Of a stretch of 40,971 nucleotides of DNA, positions 16,558-24,961 are shown piece by piece. The translations under genes and the position numbers were made by a program. The first letter of the stretch is position 1; each line of letters starts with the position of its first letter. The notes beneath the pieces are model-generated. The model saw only the letters and a list, made by a program, of their open reading frames with translations, was not told the DNA's origin and did no database searches. Source of the DNA: Streptomyces ureilyticus (lineage in GTDB: Bacteria; Actinomycetota; Actinomycetes; Streptomycetales; Streptomycetaceae); contig NZ_JAAKZX010000075.1 in the NCBI RefSeq assembly GCF_011045025.1, forward strand, positions 1 to 40,971, read 5' to 3'.

Positions 16558-18033
16558 ATGACAGCTCCAATGACGGCTCCGGTGAAGTCGTACGCGGCGG
16601 TCGACCTCGGCGCGTCCAGCGGGCGCGTCATGGTCGGCCGCGTCGGGCCGGACTCCCTCGGCCTCACCGAGGCGCACCGCTTCCCGAACCGGCCGGTGCG
16701 CACTCCCGAGGGGCTGCGGTGGGACATCCTCTCGCTGTACGCCGGTGTCCTCGACGGGCTGCGTACGGCGGGGCAGGTGGCCGGGCGGGTCGACTCGGTC
16801 GGCATCGACAGCTGGGCCGTGGACTACGGGCTGCTGGACGCGGACGGCGCGCTGCTCGGCAACCCGGTGCACTATCGCGACACCCGCACCCAAGGTGTCG
16901 CGGAGAAGGTGTGGGCGACGGTTCCGGCGGACGAGCTGTATGCGCGGACGGGCCTTCAGTACGCACCGTTCAACACGCTGTACCAGTTGGCGGCGGCTCG
17001 TGAGTCGGCTCAACTGGCGCACGCCGAGCGGCTGTTGCTCATCCCGGACCTGCTGACGTACTGGCTCACGGGCGAGGCGGGCACGGAGCTCACCAACGCC
17101 TCGACGACCCAGCTGATCGACCCGCGCACCCGCGACTGGGCACAGGATGTCGCCTCACGCCTGGACATCGACCTCGGGCTCTTCGCACCGCTGCGGCGGC
17201 CCGGAGATCCGGCGGGCCTGCTGCGCCCCGAGGTCCTGGAGGAGACCGGGCTGACCGGTCCGGTCCCGGTGACCACGGTCGGTTCGCACGACACGGCGTC
17301 CGCAGTCGCGGCCGTCCCGGCCACGGGCGGCGAGCGCTTCGCGTACATCTGCACCGGCACCTGGTCGCTCGCGGGCCTGGAGCTGGACGCGCCCGTACTG
17401 ACCGAGGCGAGCCGGGCGGCCAACTTCACCAATGAGCTGGGGCTCGACGGCACGGTCCGTTATCTCCGGAACATCATGGGGCTGTGGCTGCTCCAGGAGT
17501 GTCTACGGGCCTGGGGGGACCCGGAGTTGACGGAGTTGCTGCGCGCGGCGGCCGACGTCCCGCCGCTCAGGTCCGTCGTGGACGCCGGGGACGCCGCGTT
17601 TCTCGCCCCCGGCCGGATGCCCGCACGGATCGCCGACGCCTGCCGGGACTCGGGCCAGCCGGTGCCCGAGTCCCCCGCCGAGATCACGCGCTGCATCCTC
17701 GACTCGCTCGCCCTCGCCCACCGCCGGGCGATCACCGAAGCCCAGGCCCTCGCCGACCACCCGGTCGATGTCGTCCACATCGTCGGCGGCGGCACCCGGA
17801 ATGCCCTCCTGTGCCAGCTGACGGCTGACGCCTGCGGCCTCCCGGTCGTGGCAGGCCCGGCGGAGGCCGCGGCTCTGGGCAACGTCCTTGTCCAGGCGCG
17901 GGCGGACGGCCTGGTCGGCGACCGTACGGCGATGCGGCAACTCCTCGCCCGTACGCAGCGGTTGGAGCGGTACGAACCGCGGGGTGACACGGCGGCGTGG
18001 CGTGCGGCGGAGGCCCGGCTCACCGCCCGGTGA
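16558..18033 (+). CDS. rhaB: Rhamnulokinase
   Basis: 491 residues from ATG 16558. Three in-frame starts stand in a row (GTG 16546 overlapping the rhaEW stop, ATG 16558, ATG 16570) because a 12-base unit is repeated, giving Met/Val-Thr-Ala-Pro three times; which is used cannot be settled. This is an FGGY-family sugar kinase: phosphate loop AAVDLGASSGRVMVG, IDSWAVDYGLLDADG, central GTWSLAGLELDAP, and C-terminal VHIVGGGTRNALLCQLTADA with AAALGNVLVQA. It phosphorylates L-rhamnulose at O1 with ATP, feeding the RhaEW aldolase. Last gene of the rightward rhamnose operon. Confidence 0.93.
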   Translation: MTAPMTAPVKSYAAVDLGASSGRVMVGRVGPDSLGLTEAHRFPNRPVRTPEGLRWDILSLYAGVLDGLRTAGQVAGRVDSVGIDSWAVDYGLLDADGALLGNPVHYRDTRTQGVAEKVWATVPADELYARTGLQYAPFNTLYQLAAARESAQLAHAERLLLIPDLLTYWLTGEAGTELTNASTTQLIDPRTRDWAQDVASRLDIDLGLFAPLRRPGDPAGLLRPEVLEETGLTGPVPVTTVGSHDTASAVAAVPATGGERFAYICTGTWSLAGLELDAPVLTEASRAANFTNELGLDGTVRYLRNIMGLWLLQECLRAWGDPELTELLRAAADVPPLRSVVDAGDAAFLAPGRMPARIADACRDSGQPVPESPAEITRCILDSLALAHRRAITEAQALADHPVDVVHIVGGGTRNALLCQLTADACGLPVVAGPAEAAALGNVLVQARADGLVGDRTAMRQLLARTQRLERYEPRGDTAAWRAAEARLTAR

Positions 18034-18070
18034 GCCGGAACCGCCGAACAGGGCGCCCGGTGAGCCGGGC
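18024..18070 (+). terminator. Duplicated GCCCGG hairpin at the end of rhaB
   Basis: CGCCCGGTGAGCCGG occurs twice, at 18024-18038 (including the rhaB stop codon) and 18054-18068. The second copy forms a GCCCGG/CCGGGC stem (18055-18060 with 18065-18070) with loop TGAG; the first forms a shorter one. The pair may end the rha transcript before lutA, though with no U tract it may be leaky. Confidence 0.4.
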
Positions 18071-18136
18071 CCCCTCGCCGTCGGCGCGTCCACGTCGTAA
18101 CCTGACTCATCCGATGATCGACCCCAAGGAGCCGCG

Positions 18137-18892
18137 ATGCGTGTCGCCCTGTTCCTGACCTGTGTCAACGACACGCTGTATCCGGAAACCGGCCGTGCCG
18201 TGGTGAAACTGCTGACCAGGCTGGGCGTCGACGTCGACTTCCCGATGGGCCAGACCTGTTGCGGGCAGGCGCACTACAACACCGGCTATCGCCATGAGGC
18301 CGAGCCACTGGCCCGGCATTTCTCCGATGTCTTCGGGGAGTACGAGGCGATCGTGACGCCCTCCGGCTCCTGTGGCGCGATGGTCCGGGAGCTGTATCCG
18401 CGCATGGGCGAGCGGGCGCGGGCGGAGGGCCGCAGCGACACCCTCGCGCGCACGCTCGCACCGGTCGTGCCCAAGACGTACGAGCTCACGGAGTTCCTCG
18501 TGGACGTCCTGGGCGTGACCGACGTCGGCGCGTACTACCCGCACACCGTCACGTATCACCCGACCTGTCACGGTCTGCGCAGCCTGGGCCTCGGCGACCG
18601 TCCGCGCCGGCTCCTCCAGGCGGTCAAGGGCCTGGAGCTGAGGGAGTTGCCCGGCGCCGACGAGTGCTGCGGCTTCGGCGGCACGTTCGCCGTGAAGAAC
18701 TCCGATGTCTCGGCGGCGATGGGCGCCGACAAGGTCCGTAACGCGGCATCGACGGGCGCGGACGCCCTGTGTGCCGCGGACAACTCCTGTCTGATGCACA
18801 TCGGCGGCACGATGGCCCGCCTCAGAACGGAGATGCGGCCGGTGCACATCGCGGAGATCCTGGCGAGCACGGAAGAGGAGCCTCTGACATGA
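18137..18892 (+). CDS. lutA: Lactate utilization protein A (LutA/YkgE type)
   Basis: 251 residues from ATG 18137, after AAGGAG. Two cysteine-rich CCG-type motifs are seen, TCCGQAH near residue 41 and ECCGFGG near 176, together with CHGLRSLGL. This CCG domain pair binds an iron-sulfur centre in heterodisulfide reductase-like subunits. It is the smallest of the three LutABC components that oxidise L-lactate to pyruvate in the cytoplasm. It starts 104 bp after rhaB. No TGAAA-NN-TTTCA operator is present in front, so it may be read through from the rha operon or have its own promoter. Confidence 0.92.
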   Translation: MRVALFLTCVNDTLYPETGRAVVKLLTRLGVDVDFPMGQTCCGQAHYNTGYRHEAEPLARHFSDVFGEYEAIVTPSGSCGAMVRELYPRMGERARAEGRSDTLARTLAPVVPKTYELTEFLVDVLGVTDVGAYYPHTVTYHPTCHGLRSLGLGDRPRRLLQAVKGLELRELPGADECCGFGGTFAVKNSDVSAAMGADKVRNAASTGADALCAADNSCLMHIGGTMARLRTEMRPVHIAEILASTEEEPLT

Positions 18893-18932
18893 CTCGTGAC
18901 ATGAGCGGGAGCACCGTAGAGGAGCCGAGCGC

Positions 18933-20411
18933 ATGAGCGGCACCTTCGTCGGTATGCCGGCCTTCCCGAAGGCTGCGCACGAAGCCGTCTACAACCAGAC
19001 CCTGCGCGGCAACCTCCGCCACGCCACGCACACGATCCGAGCCAAGCGCGCCAAGGCGGTCGCGGAGGTGTCCGACTGGGCGGAGCTGCGCGAGGCGGGC
19101 AAGCAGATCAAGGACCACACTCTTCGTCATCTCGACCGGTATCTCGTGCAGTTGGAGGAGTCGGTCACGGCGGCGGGCGGCATCGTGCACTGGGCGGCCG
19201 ACGCGGACGAGGCCAACCGCATCGTCACGGACCTGGTGAAGATGACCGGCGAGACCGAGGTCGTGAAGGTCAAGTCCATGGCCACCCAGGAGATCGGCCT
19301 CAACGAGGCGCTGGAGGCCGAGGGCATCCACGCGTACGAGACCGATCTGGCCGAGCTCATCGTGCAGTTGGGCAAGGACCGGCCCTCCCACATCCTCGTC
19401 CCGGCGATCCACCGCAACCGCGGCGAGATCCGCGAGATCTTCGCCCGCGAGATGAGCGAGTGGGGCCGCCCGGCCCCCGAGGGGCTGACGGACACTCCCG
19501 CCGAACTCGCCGAGGCCGCCCGGCTGCACCTCCGCGAGAAGTTCCTGCGCGCCAAGGTCGGCATCTCCGGCGCCAACTTCATGGTCGCCGACACCGGCAC
19601 CATGGTCGTCGTCGAGTCCGAGGGCAACGGCCGTATGTGCCTGACCCTCCCCGAGACGCTGATCTCGGTCGTCGGCATCGAGAAGATCGTGCCCACCTGG
19701 CAGGACCTGGAGGTCTTCCTGCAGACGCTCCCCCGCTCCTCGACGGCCGAGCGCATGAACCCGTACACGTCCATGTGGACCGGCACCACCGACGGGGACG
19801 GACCGAGCACCTTCCACTTGGTCCTCCTCGACAACGGCCGCACCGACACGCTCGCCGACGAGGTCGGCCGCCAGGCCCTGCGCTGCATCCGCTGCTCGGC
19901 GTGTCTCAACGTCTGCCCGGTGTACGAGCGGGCGGGCGGCCATGCGTACGGCTCGGTCTACCCGGGCCCGATCGGCGCTATCCTCAGCCCTCAACTGAGG
20001 GGCACCGCAAGCGAGATCGACGCCTCGCTGCCGTACGCCTCCTCGTTGTGCGGAGCCTGCTACGAGGTGTGCCCGGTGGCGATCGACATCCCCGAGGTGC
20101 TGGTGCATCTGCGGGAGCGGGTCGTCGAGGGCGGTGCGGTGACCCGGGACGGCAACAAGGTCGTCCTCAAGCCCGCGAAGGGACACGCCGCCGAGCGGGC
20201 CGCGATGCGCGCGGCACGCTGGGCGTTCAAGCACCCGGGCGCCCTGCGCACCGGCCAGCGGCTGGCGTCGCGGAGCCGCCGCTTCCACCCCCGTTCGCTG
20301 CCCGGTCCCGGCGCGGCGTGGAGCGCGACCCGTGATCTGCCGACGGTGCCGTCGGAACCTTTCCGCGACTGGTGGCAGCGTACGCACGGCGGAAAGGACA
20401 CCGGTAAGTGA
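18933..20411 (+). CDS. lutB: Lactate utilization protein B, iron-sulfur (LutB)
   Basis: 492 residues from ATG 18933. The N-terminal LUD domain (about 60-290) includes VKSMATQEIGLNEALEAEG and the GANFMVADTGTMVVVESEGN segment. Two four-cysteine ferredoxin motifs follow: CIRCSACLNVCPVY near 317 and CGACYEVCPVAIDIP near 372. The last 80 residues are basic and Arg-rich. It transfers electrons within the LutABC lactate-oxidising complex. It lies 40 bp after lutA and overlaps lutC by 4 bp. Confidence 0.93.
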   Translation: MSGTFVGMPAFPKAAHEAVYNQTLRGNLRHATHTIRAKRAKAVAEVSDWAELREAGKQIKDHTLRHLDRYLVQLEESVTAAGGIVHWAADADEANRIVTDLVKMTGETEVVKVKSMATQEIGLNEALEAEGIHAYETDLAELIVQLGKDRPSHILVPAIHRNRGEIREIFAREMSEWGRPAPEGLTDTPAELAEAARLHLREKFLRAKVGISGANFMVADTGTMVVVESEGNGRMCLTLPETLISVVGIEKIVPTWQDLEVFLQTLPRSSTAERMNPYTSMWTGTTDGDGPSTFHLVLLDNGRTDTLADEVGRQALRCIRCSACLNVCPVYERAGGHAYGSVYPGPIGAILSPQLRGTASEIDASLPYASSLCGACYEVCPVAIDIPEVLVHLRERVVEGGAVTRDGNKVVLKPAKGHAAERAAMRAARWAFKHPGALRTGQRLASRSRRFHPRSLPGPGAAWSATRDLPTVPSEPFRDWWQRTHGGKDTGK

Positions 20412-21070
20412 GTACCAGGGATGTGATCCTCGGCCGGGTGCGGCGCGCGATCGCGGACGTGCCACGCGGCGACACTCCGTACGAGCAGGCCGTTGACCGG
20501 AGTTATCTGCCCGAGCACGGGGACCGGAGTGTCGAGGAGACGGTGGATCTGCTCGCCGAGAACCTGGCGGACTACCGGGCGATCGTGCACCGCTGCGAGG
20601 CCGGCGGTCTTGCGGAGCTGATCGCCGGGCTGATCGCCGGGCGGGGCTCGACGTCGGTGGCCGTGCCGCCGGGCCTGGACGAGGCGTGGCTGGCGGCGAC
20701 CGATGTCACGCGCGTTCCCGACCGCGGCGAGAGCACACCGCACGAGCTGGACCAGGTCGACAGCGTGATCACGGCGTGTGCGGTGGCGATCGCCGAGACC
20801 GGCACCCTCGTGCTGGACGGCGGACCGGATCAGGGCCGCCGCCGCATCACGCTCGTCCCGGATCACCACATCTGTGTCGTACGCGTACCGGACCAGGTCG
20901 TCTCCTCGGTCCCGCAGGCTCTCCCGCGTCTCGACCCGGCACGCCCGCTGACCTGGATCTCCGGCCCTTCGGCGACCAGTGACATCGAGCTCGACCGGGT
21001 CGAGGGAGTGCACGGTCCGCGCACCCTCGAGGTGGTACTCGTGAACGACCGCACTGTCGGCGGGAATTGA
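20408..21070 (+). CDS. lutC: Lactate utilization protein C (LutC)
   Basis: 220 residues from GTG 20408, which overlaps the lutB TGA as GTGA (translational coupling). A LUD (DUF162) domain protein: the N-terminal VILGRVRRAI and the C-terminal ACAVAIAETGTLVLDGGPDQGRR followed by the PDHHICVV strand are typical. It completes the lutABC operon. The product pyruvate enters central metabolism; together with RhaEW this closes the route from rhamnose to two three-carbon central intermediates. Confidence 0.92.
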   Translation: MSTRDVILGRVRRAIADVPRGDTPYEQAVDRSYLPEHGDRSVEETVDLLAENLADYRAIVHRCEAGGLAELIAGLIAGRGSTSVAVPPGLDEAWLAATDVTRVPDRGESTPHELDQVDSVITACAVAIAETGTLVLDGGPDQGRRRITLVPDHHICVVRVPDQVVSSVPQALPRLDPARPLTWISGPSATSDIELDRVEGVHGPRTLEVVLVNDRTVGGN

Positions 21071-21187
21071 ACGGATCGAGCCCGGGTTTCGTACGTCATG
21101 GAGACAACGGGGCGGCCGACAGCCGTGGCTCATGCGCCATGGCACAGCGAGCCGACCCGTTTGCCGTGCCAAGGAGGAACCCGTCGG

Positions 21188-21496
21188 ATGACCGCACACC
21201 GCCGCATCGCCGCCCTCGTCGGAGTGGCTCCGCTGCTGCTCACGGTGTGGGCCGCCTGCCCCGCCGCAGCGCAGGGAGCCCCGGAGGGCGCCACCCCCGC
21301 GAAGTCGTCGACGATCGTCACCACCACGCCCGCCGAGTCCCCGGTCAGCGTCACGAGCGGGCGCGGTGAGTCCGTGTCCTCCGAGGAATCCATCGTCGGC
21401 GACCGTGCGAGTACGGCCCTGCCCCTCGTGGCGGGCGGCGCGGCGGGCGTGCTCATCACGGGAGGCGCGGCCTTCACCTTGCGGCGGCGTCGCTGA
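21188..21496 (+). CDS. Small secreted, C-terminally membrane-anchored protein
   Basis: 102 residues from ATG 21188, with a strong AAGGAGG about 9 bases upstream. There is a cleavable signal peptide (MTAHRRIAALVGVAPLLL, ending ...AAA near residue 28), a Ser/Thr/Pro-rich outer segment of about 45 residues, a hydrophobic stretch LPLVAGGAAGVLITGGAAF and a terminal KR-rich tail (LRRRR). This is the plan of a protein anchored by one C-terminal membrane helix. The classic sortase motif (LPxTG or LAxTG) is missing; LPLVA stands in its place. Function unknown. Confidence 0.75.
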   Translation: MTAHRRIAALVGVAPLLLTVWAACPAAAQGAPEGATPAKSSTIVTTTPAESPVSVTSGRGESVSSEESIVGDRASTALPLVAGGAAGVLITGGAAFTLRRRR

Positions 21497-21647
21497 GCGG
21501 CGGCCGCTGAGCTGCACTGGGGTGCCGCTCAGATGCGGAACTCCCTCGGCCGACCGTACGTTCTCGGAAAGATCACGCAACCGATGACGTACGCCGCTCA
21601 CCGGCTTAATGTTGGGCGGTAACTTCAGGCCAACTCGGAGATGCCCC

Positions 21648-22475
21648 ATGCCTCATGACGTTCCGTTGATCAACAGCAGCGTGCCGCACTCCGCGCGGAT
21701 CTGGAACTACTGGCTCGGGGGCAAGGACTGCTACGAGATCGACCGCGAGGTCGGTGACCAGATCCGCGGGGTGAACCCGGAGATCGTCCAGATCGCCCGG
21801 GCCCAGCGGGCGTTCCTCAAACGGACCGTCACGTATCTGGCCGGTGAGGTCGGTATCCGCCAGTTCCTCGACGTCGGCACGGGGCTGCCCACGTTCGACA
21901 ACACCCATGAGGTCGCCCAGCGGATCGCTCCCGAGGCGCGGATCGTGTACGTGGACCACGACCCGATCGTGCTGGCCCACGCCACGGCGCTGCTGACCAG
22001 CACCGCCGAGGGCGCCACCGACTACATCGACGCCGACCTGCGTGACCCCGCGGCCATCCTGGAAGGCGCCGCCCGGACGCTGGACTTCGAGCAGCCGGTC
22101 GCGCTGATGCTGCTGGGCATCGCGGCCCACGTATCCGACGACAGTGCGTACGGCATTGTCGAGCGGCTGGTGGACGCCCTGCCGTCCGGCAGTCACCTCG
22201 TGTTCTGCGACAGCACCGAGGTGTTTCATCCCGAGGAGATGCGCGCCATGGTCGAGCAGTGGAACCAGGCGAGCGACAACCCGCGCACCAATCGGAGCCC
22301 CGAGCAGCTCGCCCGCTTCTTCGACGGCCTCGAACTCCTCGATCCCGGCCTGGTCTCCGTCGCCCAGTGGCGCCCCGGGCCGTCTGAGGCCGTCACCGCT
22401 GAGGAAGACGAGCCCCAGGCACCGGACGAGCCCCAGGAAGTGGACAGCTTCGGCGGAGTGGCACGCAAGGCGTAA
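21648..22475 (+). CDS. DUF574 SAM-dependent methyltransferase
   Basis: 275 residues from ATG 21648 (MPHDVPLINSSVPHSARIW), with a CGGAG site upstream. An earlier in-frame start at 21609 would add 13 residues that do not fit the family. The N-terminal ARIWNYWLGGKDCYEIDRE and the SAM-binding FLDVGTGLPTFDNTHEVAQ are hallmarks of the PF04672 (DUF574) family, which is greatly expanded in Streptomyces. The substrate is unknown for most members. It stands alone, with no operon partner. Confidence 0.88.
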   Translation: MPHDVPLINSSVPHSARIWNYWLGGKDCYEIDREVGDQIRGVNPEIVQIARAQRAFLKRTVTYLAGEVGIRQFLDVGTGLPTFDNTHEVAQRIAPEARIVYVDHDPIVLAHATALLTSTAEGATDYIDADLRDPAAILEGAARTLDFEQPVALMLLGIAAHVSDDSAYGIVERLVDALPSGSHLVFCDSTEVFHPEEMRAMVEQWNQASDNPRTNRSPEQLARFFDGLELLDPGLVSVAQWRPGPSEAVTAEEDEPQAPDEPQEVDSFGGVARKA

Positions 22476-22681
22476 CCCGCAGCGGCGCGCGGGCATCGGG
22501 CGGGCGTCGGATGGGCGCCTGCCACGGTGATCCGACACCGCTCCCCGCTGCGACGCTCACAGAGCGCTCGCGCTCGTGGGAACGGCGGTCGGCTCACTTG
22601 CCGACGAGGCGCATGTGCTGGTCGTTGTAGCGGTCGCCGTGTACGCCGAGCCTCGCAGGAACGCAGGCGTACGCCTCCCGC

Positions 22682-23715
22682 TCAGTCCCCTTCAGCAAGG
22701 TGCCCGTTCCGCAGCATGCGCAGCACGGCCCGTTCGGCGGGTCCCTGGGTCGCGGGGATGCCGTACGCGCCCTCGTCACCAAGGTGAGGCAGCGCGGCGG
22801 CGACCGTCACGCCCTCCTCGAAGAGTTCGACCACCCGCGGGTTGATGTAGGAAGCCCGGCAGACCGCAGGCGTGTTGCCGAGGTACCCGGCCACCTCGCG
22901 CTCCGCCCGGGCGATGGCCCTGCGCCGGGCGGTCTCGCTGCGAGCGACGGGCTGCGAGACGGCCAGCGCCACGGCCGCCATGACGGTGGCGTGCCAGGTA
23001 CGGAAGTCCTTCGCGGTGATCTCCAGGCCGGCCAGTTCCTTGAGATACGCATTGACGTCATCGCTGCTCAGGTCGTGCGAGGTGCGCCCCTCCCAGTAGG
23101 CGAGGAGCCGGTCGCCGCCGCCCCGGCGCCGCAGCAGCGCGGTGAGGCTACGGCAGGCGGCGGGGTCCGCGACCGTCTGGGCGATCTCCTTGCCGTGCTT
23201 GCCGGTGTAGGTGAACAAGACCGCACCGGCCTGGCAGCGGGAGTGTTCACGCAGCAGGGTGGTGAGGCCGTAGCTGTTGTTCAGGTCGGTGTAGCGGTCG
23301 CTGCCGATGCGGAAGAAGCCGAGGTCGAGCAGGCGTACGGCCGTGGCCAGGACCCGCTGCCGGGTCAGCCCGCGATCGCCCAGATGCCCCTCGACAGCCT
23401 CCCGTACCGCGGGCAGAGTCTCGGCGACGTCGAGGACGTGCTCGTGCTTGGCCTGCTCCTGCTCGGCACGGACTGCGGGTGGTACAGGTACTGGCGGCGT
23501 CCGGCGGCGTCGGTACCGACAGCTTGCAGATGGCCGTTGCCCCGGGTGCAGATCCACACGTCCCGCCAGGCCGGCGGTATGACCAGCCCTCGGATCCGGG
23601 CCAGCTCGGCCGGATCGCGGAGCGGCTCCCCTCGGGCGTCGAGGTAACGGAAGCCGCGTCCGTGGCGCAGGCGGCGGTACCCGGGGTCAGTCGGACGGCT
23701 GTGATAGAGGCGCAC
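22682..23715 (-). pseudogene. DNA topoisomerase IB, split by one frameshift
   Basis: Two overlapping frames together make one topoisomerase IB (poxvirus/bacterial type). Frame one begins at GTG 23715 (VRLYHSRPTDPGY, GGAGGG upstream) and includes RDPAELARIRGLVIPPAWRDVW and VGTDAAGRRQYLYHP. Frame two, read from about 23475 down, continues with AEQEQAKHEHVLDVAETLPAV, FFRIGSDRYTDLNNSYGLTTL, TGKHGKEIAQTV and the active-site tyrosine region CRASYINPRVVELFEEG. The shift lies at about 23470-23477, where one base seems missing between CAG TCC and GCC GAG. The repaired protein would be about 344 residues, full length for the family. Catalytic residues in frame two look intact, so the lesion is recent or a sequencing error. 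The gene follows the sugar-binding lipoprotein by 145 bp. Confidence 0.82.
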
Positions 23716-23860
23716 CGCACCCTCCGTGCATGCATCCAATCGCTGAGCGGACCGCACGTCTTCGGCCGAAGTCCGACGAGCGGGTACCCGAAGCGCCGGG
23801 CACCATGTGGGCCGTCTTGATCACCGTCAGACGCGCGGCGGCCGGCCTCCCGAGTGTGAG

Positions 23861-24961
23861 TCAGCGGGTAAGTCCGGCCGCGTCGCAGGCAGGCCGGAAT
23901 TCCCGTGTGCAGATCTGGTCGATGGTGTACACGCCGTCCCTGACGACTGTCTGGTTGATGTTGGCGACCGTCACGGCGCGCGGAGTGAGCAGGACGGACG
24001 GGATGTCCTTGGTCGTGGGGCTGTCCGTCGTCGTCGTGGCGACTTCGCTGAGTTCCTCGCCGCGTCCCAGGGCGACGGCCATCGCGGCGGCCGCGTCGGC
24101 TTCCGCCTTGAAGGGCTTGTACACCGTCATGACCTGCTCGCCGATGATGATCCGCCGCACAGCGTCGAGGTCGGCGTCCTGGCCGGTGATGGGAGGAAGC
24201 TCCCTGACAGGGGCCTTCTTGAGAGCGGAGATGACGCCTGCGGCGATGGCGTCGTTGGCCGCCAGGACGCCGCCGATCCGGTCCGGGCCCAGAGCCGCGA
24301 GGGCGGCCGACATGTTGGCGTGGGCGTTGTCCGTGCTCCAGCCCTGGGTGTCGTACGACCTGCCGATCTTGACCTTGCCGGTGAGGACGGACAGCGCGCC
24401 CTGCCTGTACCACGCCGCGTTGGGACTGGTCGGATCGCCGTTCATCATGACGACGGTCCGGCCGTTCGCCTTGTCGCCCATGGCCTTCAGGAGCGCCTCG
24501 CCCTGGAGCCTGCCGACCTGCGCACCGTCGAAACTGACATAGCCGGAGATCGGGCCTTCGGCGAGCCGGTCATAGGCGACGACCGGTACACCCGCCGCCT
24601 TCGCCCCCTGGATCGAGGAGCGGAGCGCCTTGGTGTCGGCGGCGTCGAGGATCAGCACGCCGACCCCTTTGGTGATCATGGAGTCGATCTGCTGCCGCTG
24701 CCTCGTCGCGTCGTTCTCGGCGTTGGCGTACTCCATGGTGCAGCCGGAACACAGCTCCTTCAGCCGCTTCTCGATCAGCGGCTTGTCGGAGTGCTCCCAG
24801 CGGGGGACCGCTTTGCTCGGGAGCAGCAGGCCGACGCTGAAGCTGTCCGTGCCCGCCTCGCCGTCTCCTCCGCAGGCGGCCAGGGCCATCGCCATGAGTC
24901 CCCCCGCGACGAGTACCGCGATGACGTGCCGCGTACGGGTGTCCCGCGTACGAGTCCTCAT
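23861..24961 (-). CDS. Sugar-binding lipoprotein coupled to the SpoIIE-type gene
   Basis: 366 residues from ATG 24961. The start overlaps the stop of the phosphatase gene as ATGA. There is a lipoprotein signal peptide with lipobox ALAAC (Cys30). The mature domain is a family 4-type periplasmic binding protein like XylF/ChvE: SVGLLLPSKAVPRWE, YANAENDATRQRQQIDSMI, AYDRLAEGPISGYVSFDG, VVMMNGDPTSPNA, GVLAANDAIAAGVI, ITGQDADLDAVRRI. It is a clear paralogue of the protein encoded at 27920-29002. No ATPase or permease gene accompanies this copy. It may share the transporter of the opposite operon or act as a sensor lipoprotein. Expected outside the membrane, lipid-anchored. Confidence 0.88.
   Translation of the reverse strand: MRTRTRDTRTRHVIAVLVAGGLMAMALAACGGDGEAGTDSFSVGLLLPSKAVPRWEHSDKPLIEKRLKELCSGCTMEYANAENDATRQRQQIDSMITKGVGVLILDAADTKALRSSIQGAKAAGVPVVAYDRLAEGPISGYVSFDGAQVGRLQGEALLKAMGDKANGRTVVMMNGDPTSPNAAWYRQGALSVLTGKVKIGRSYDTQGWSTDNAHANMSAALAALGPDRIGGVLAANDAIAAGVISALKKAPVRELPPITGQDADLDAVRRIIIGEQVMTVYKPFKAEADAAAAMAVALGRGEELSEVATTTTDSPTTKDIPSVLLTPRAVTVANINQTVVRDGVYTIDQICTREFRPACDAAGLTR

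Noticed and set aside
14468..16570. 700-codon open frame on the - strand
   Set aside because: Antisense to rhaEW, whose aldolase and dehydrogenase motifs are unmistakable; no domain is seen in the reverse reading.
18822..20465. 547-codon open frame on the - strand
   Set aside because: Antisense to lutB, which carries two ferredoxin cysteine motifs in its own frame.
22594..22782. 62-codon frame ending GDRYNDQHMRLVGK
   Set aside because: The tail looks protein-like, but the upstream part overlaps the topoisomerase gene, no ribosome site is visible and no family is recognised.
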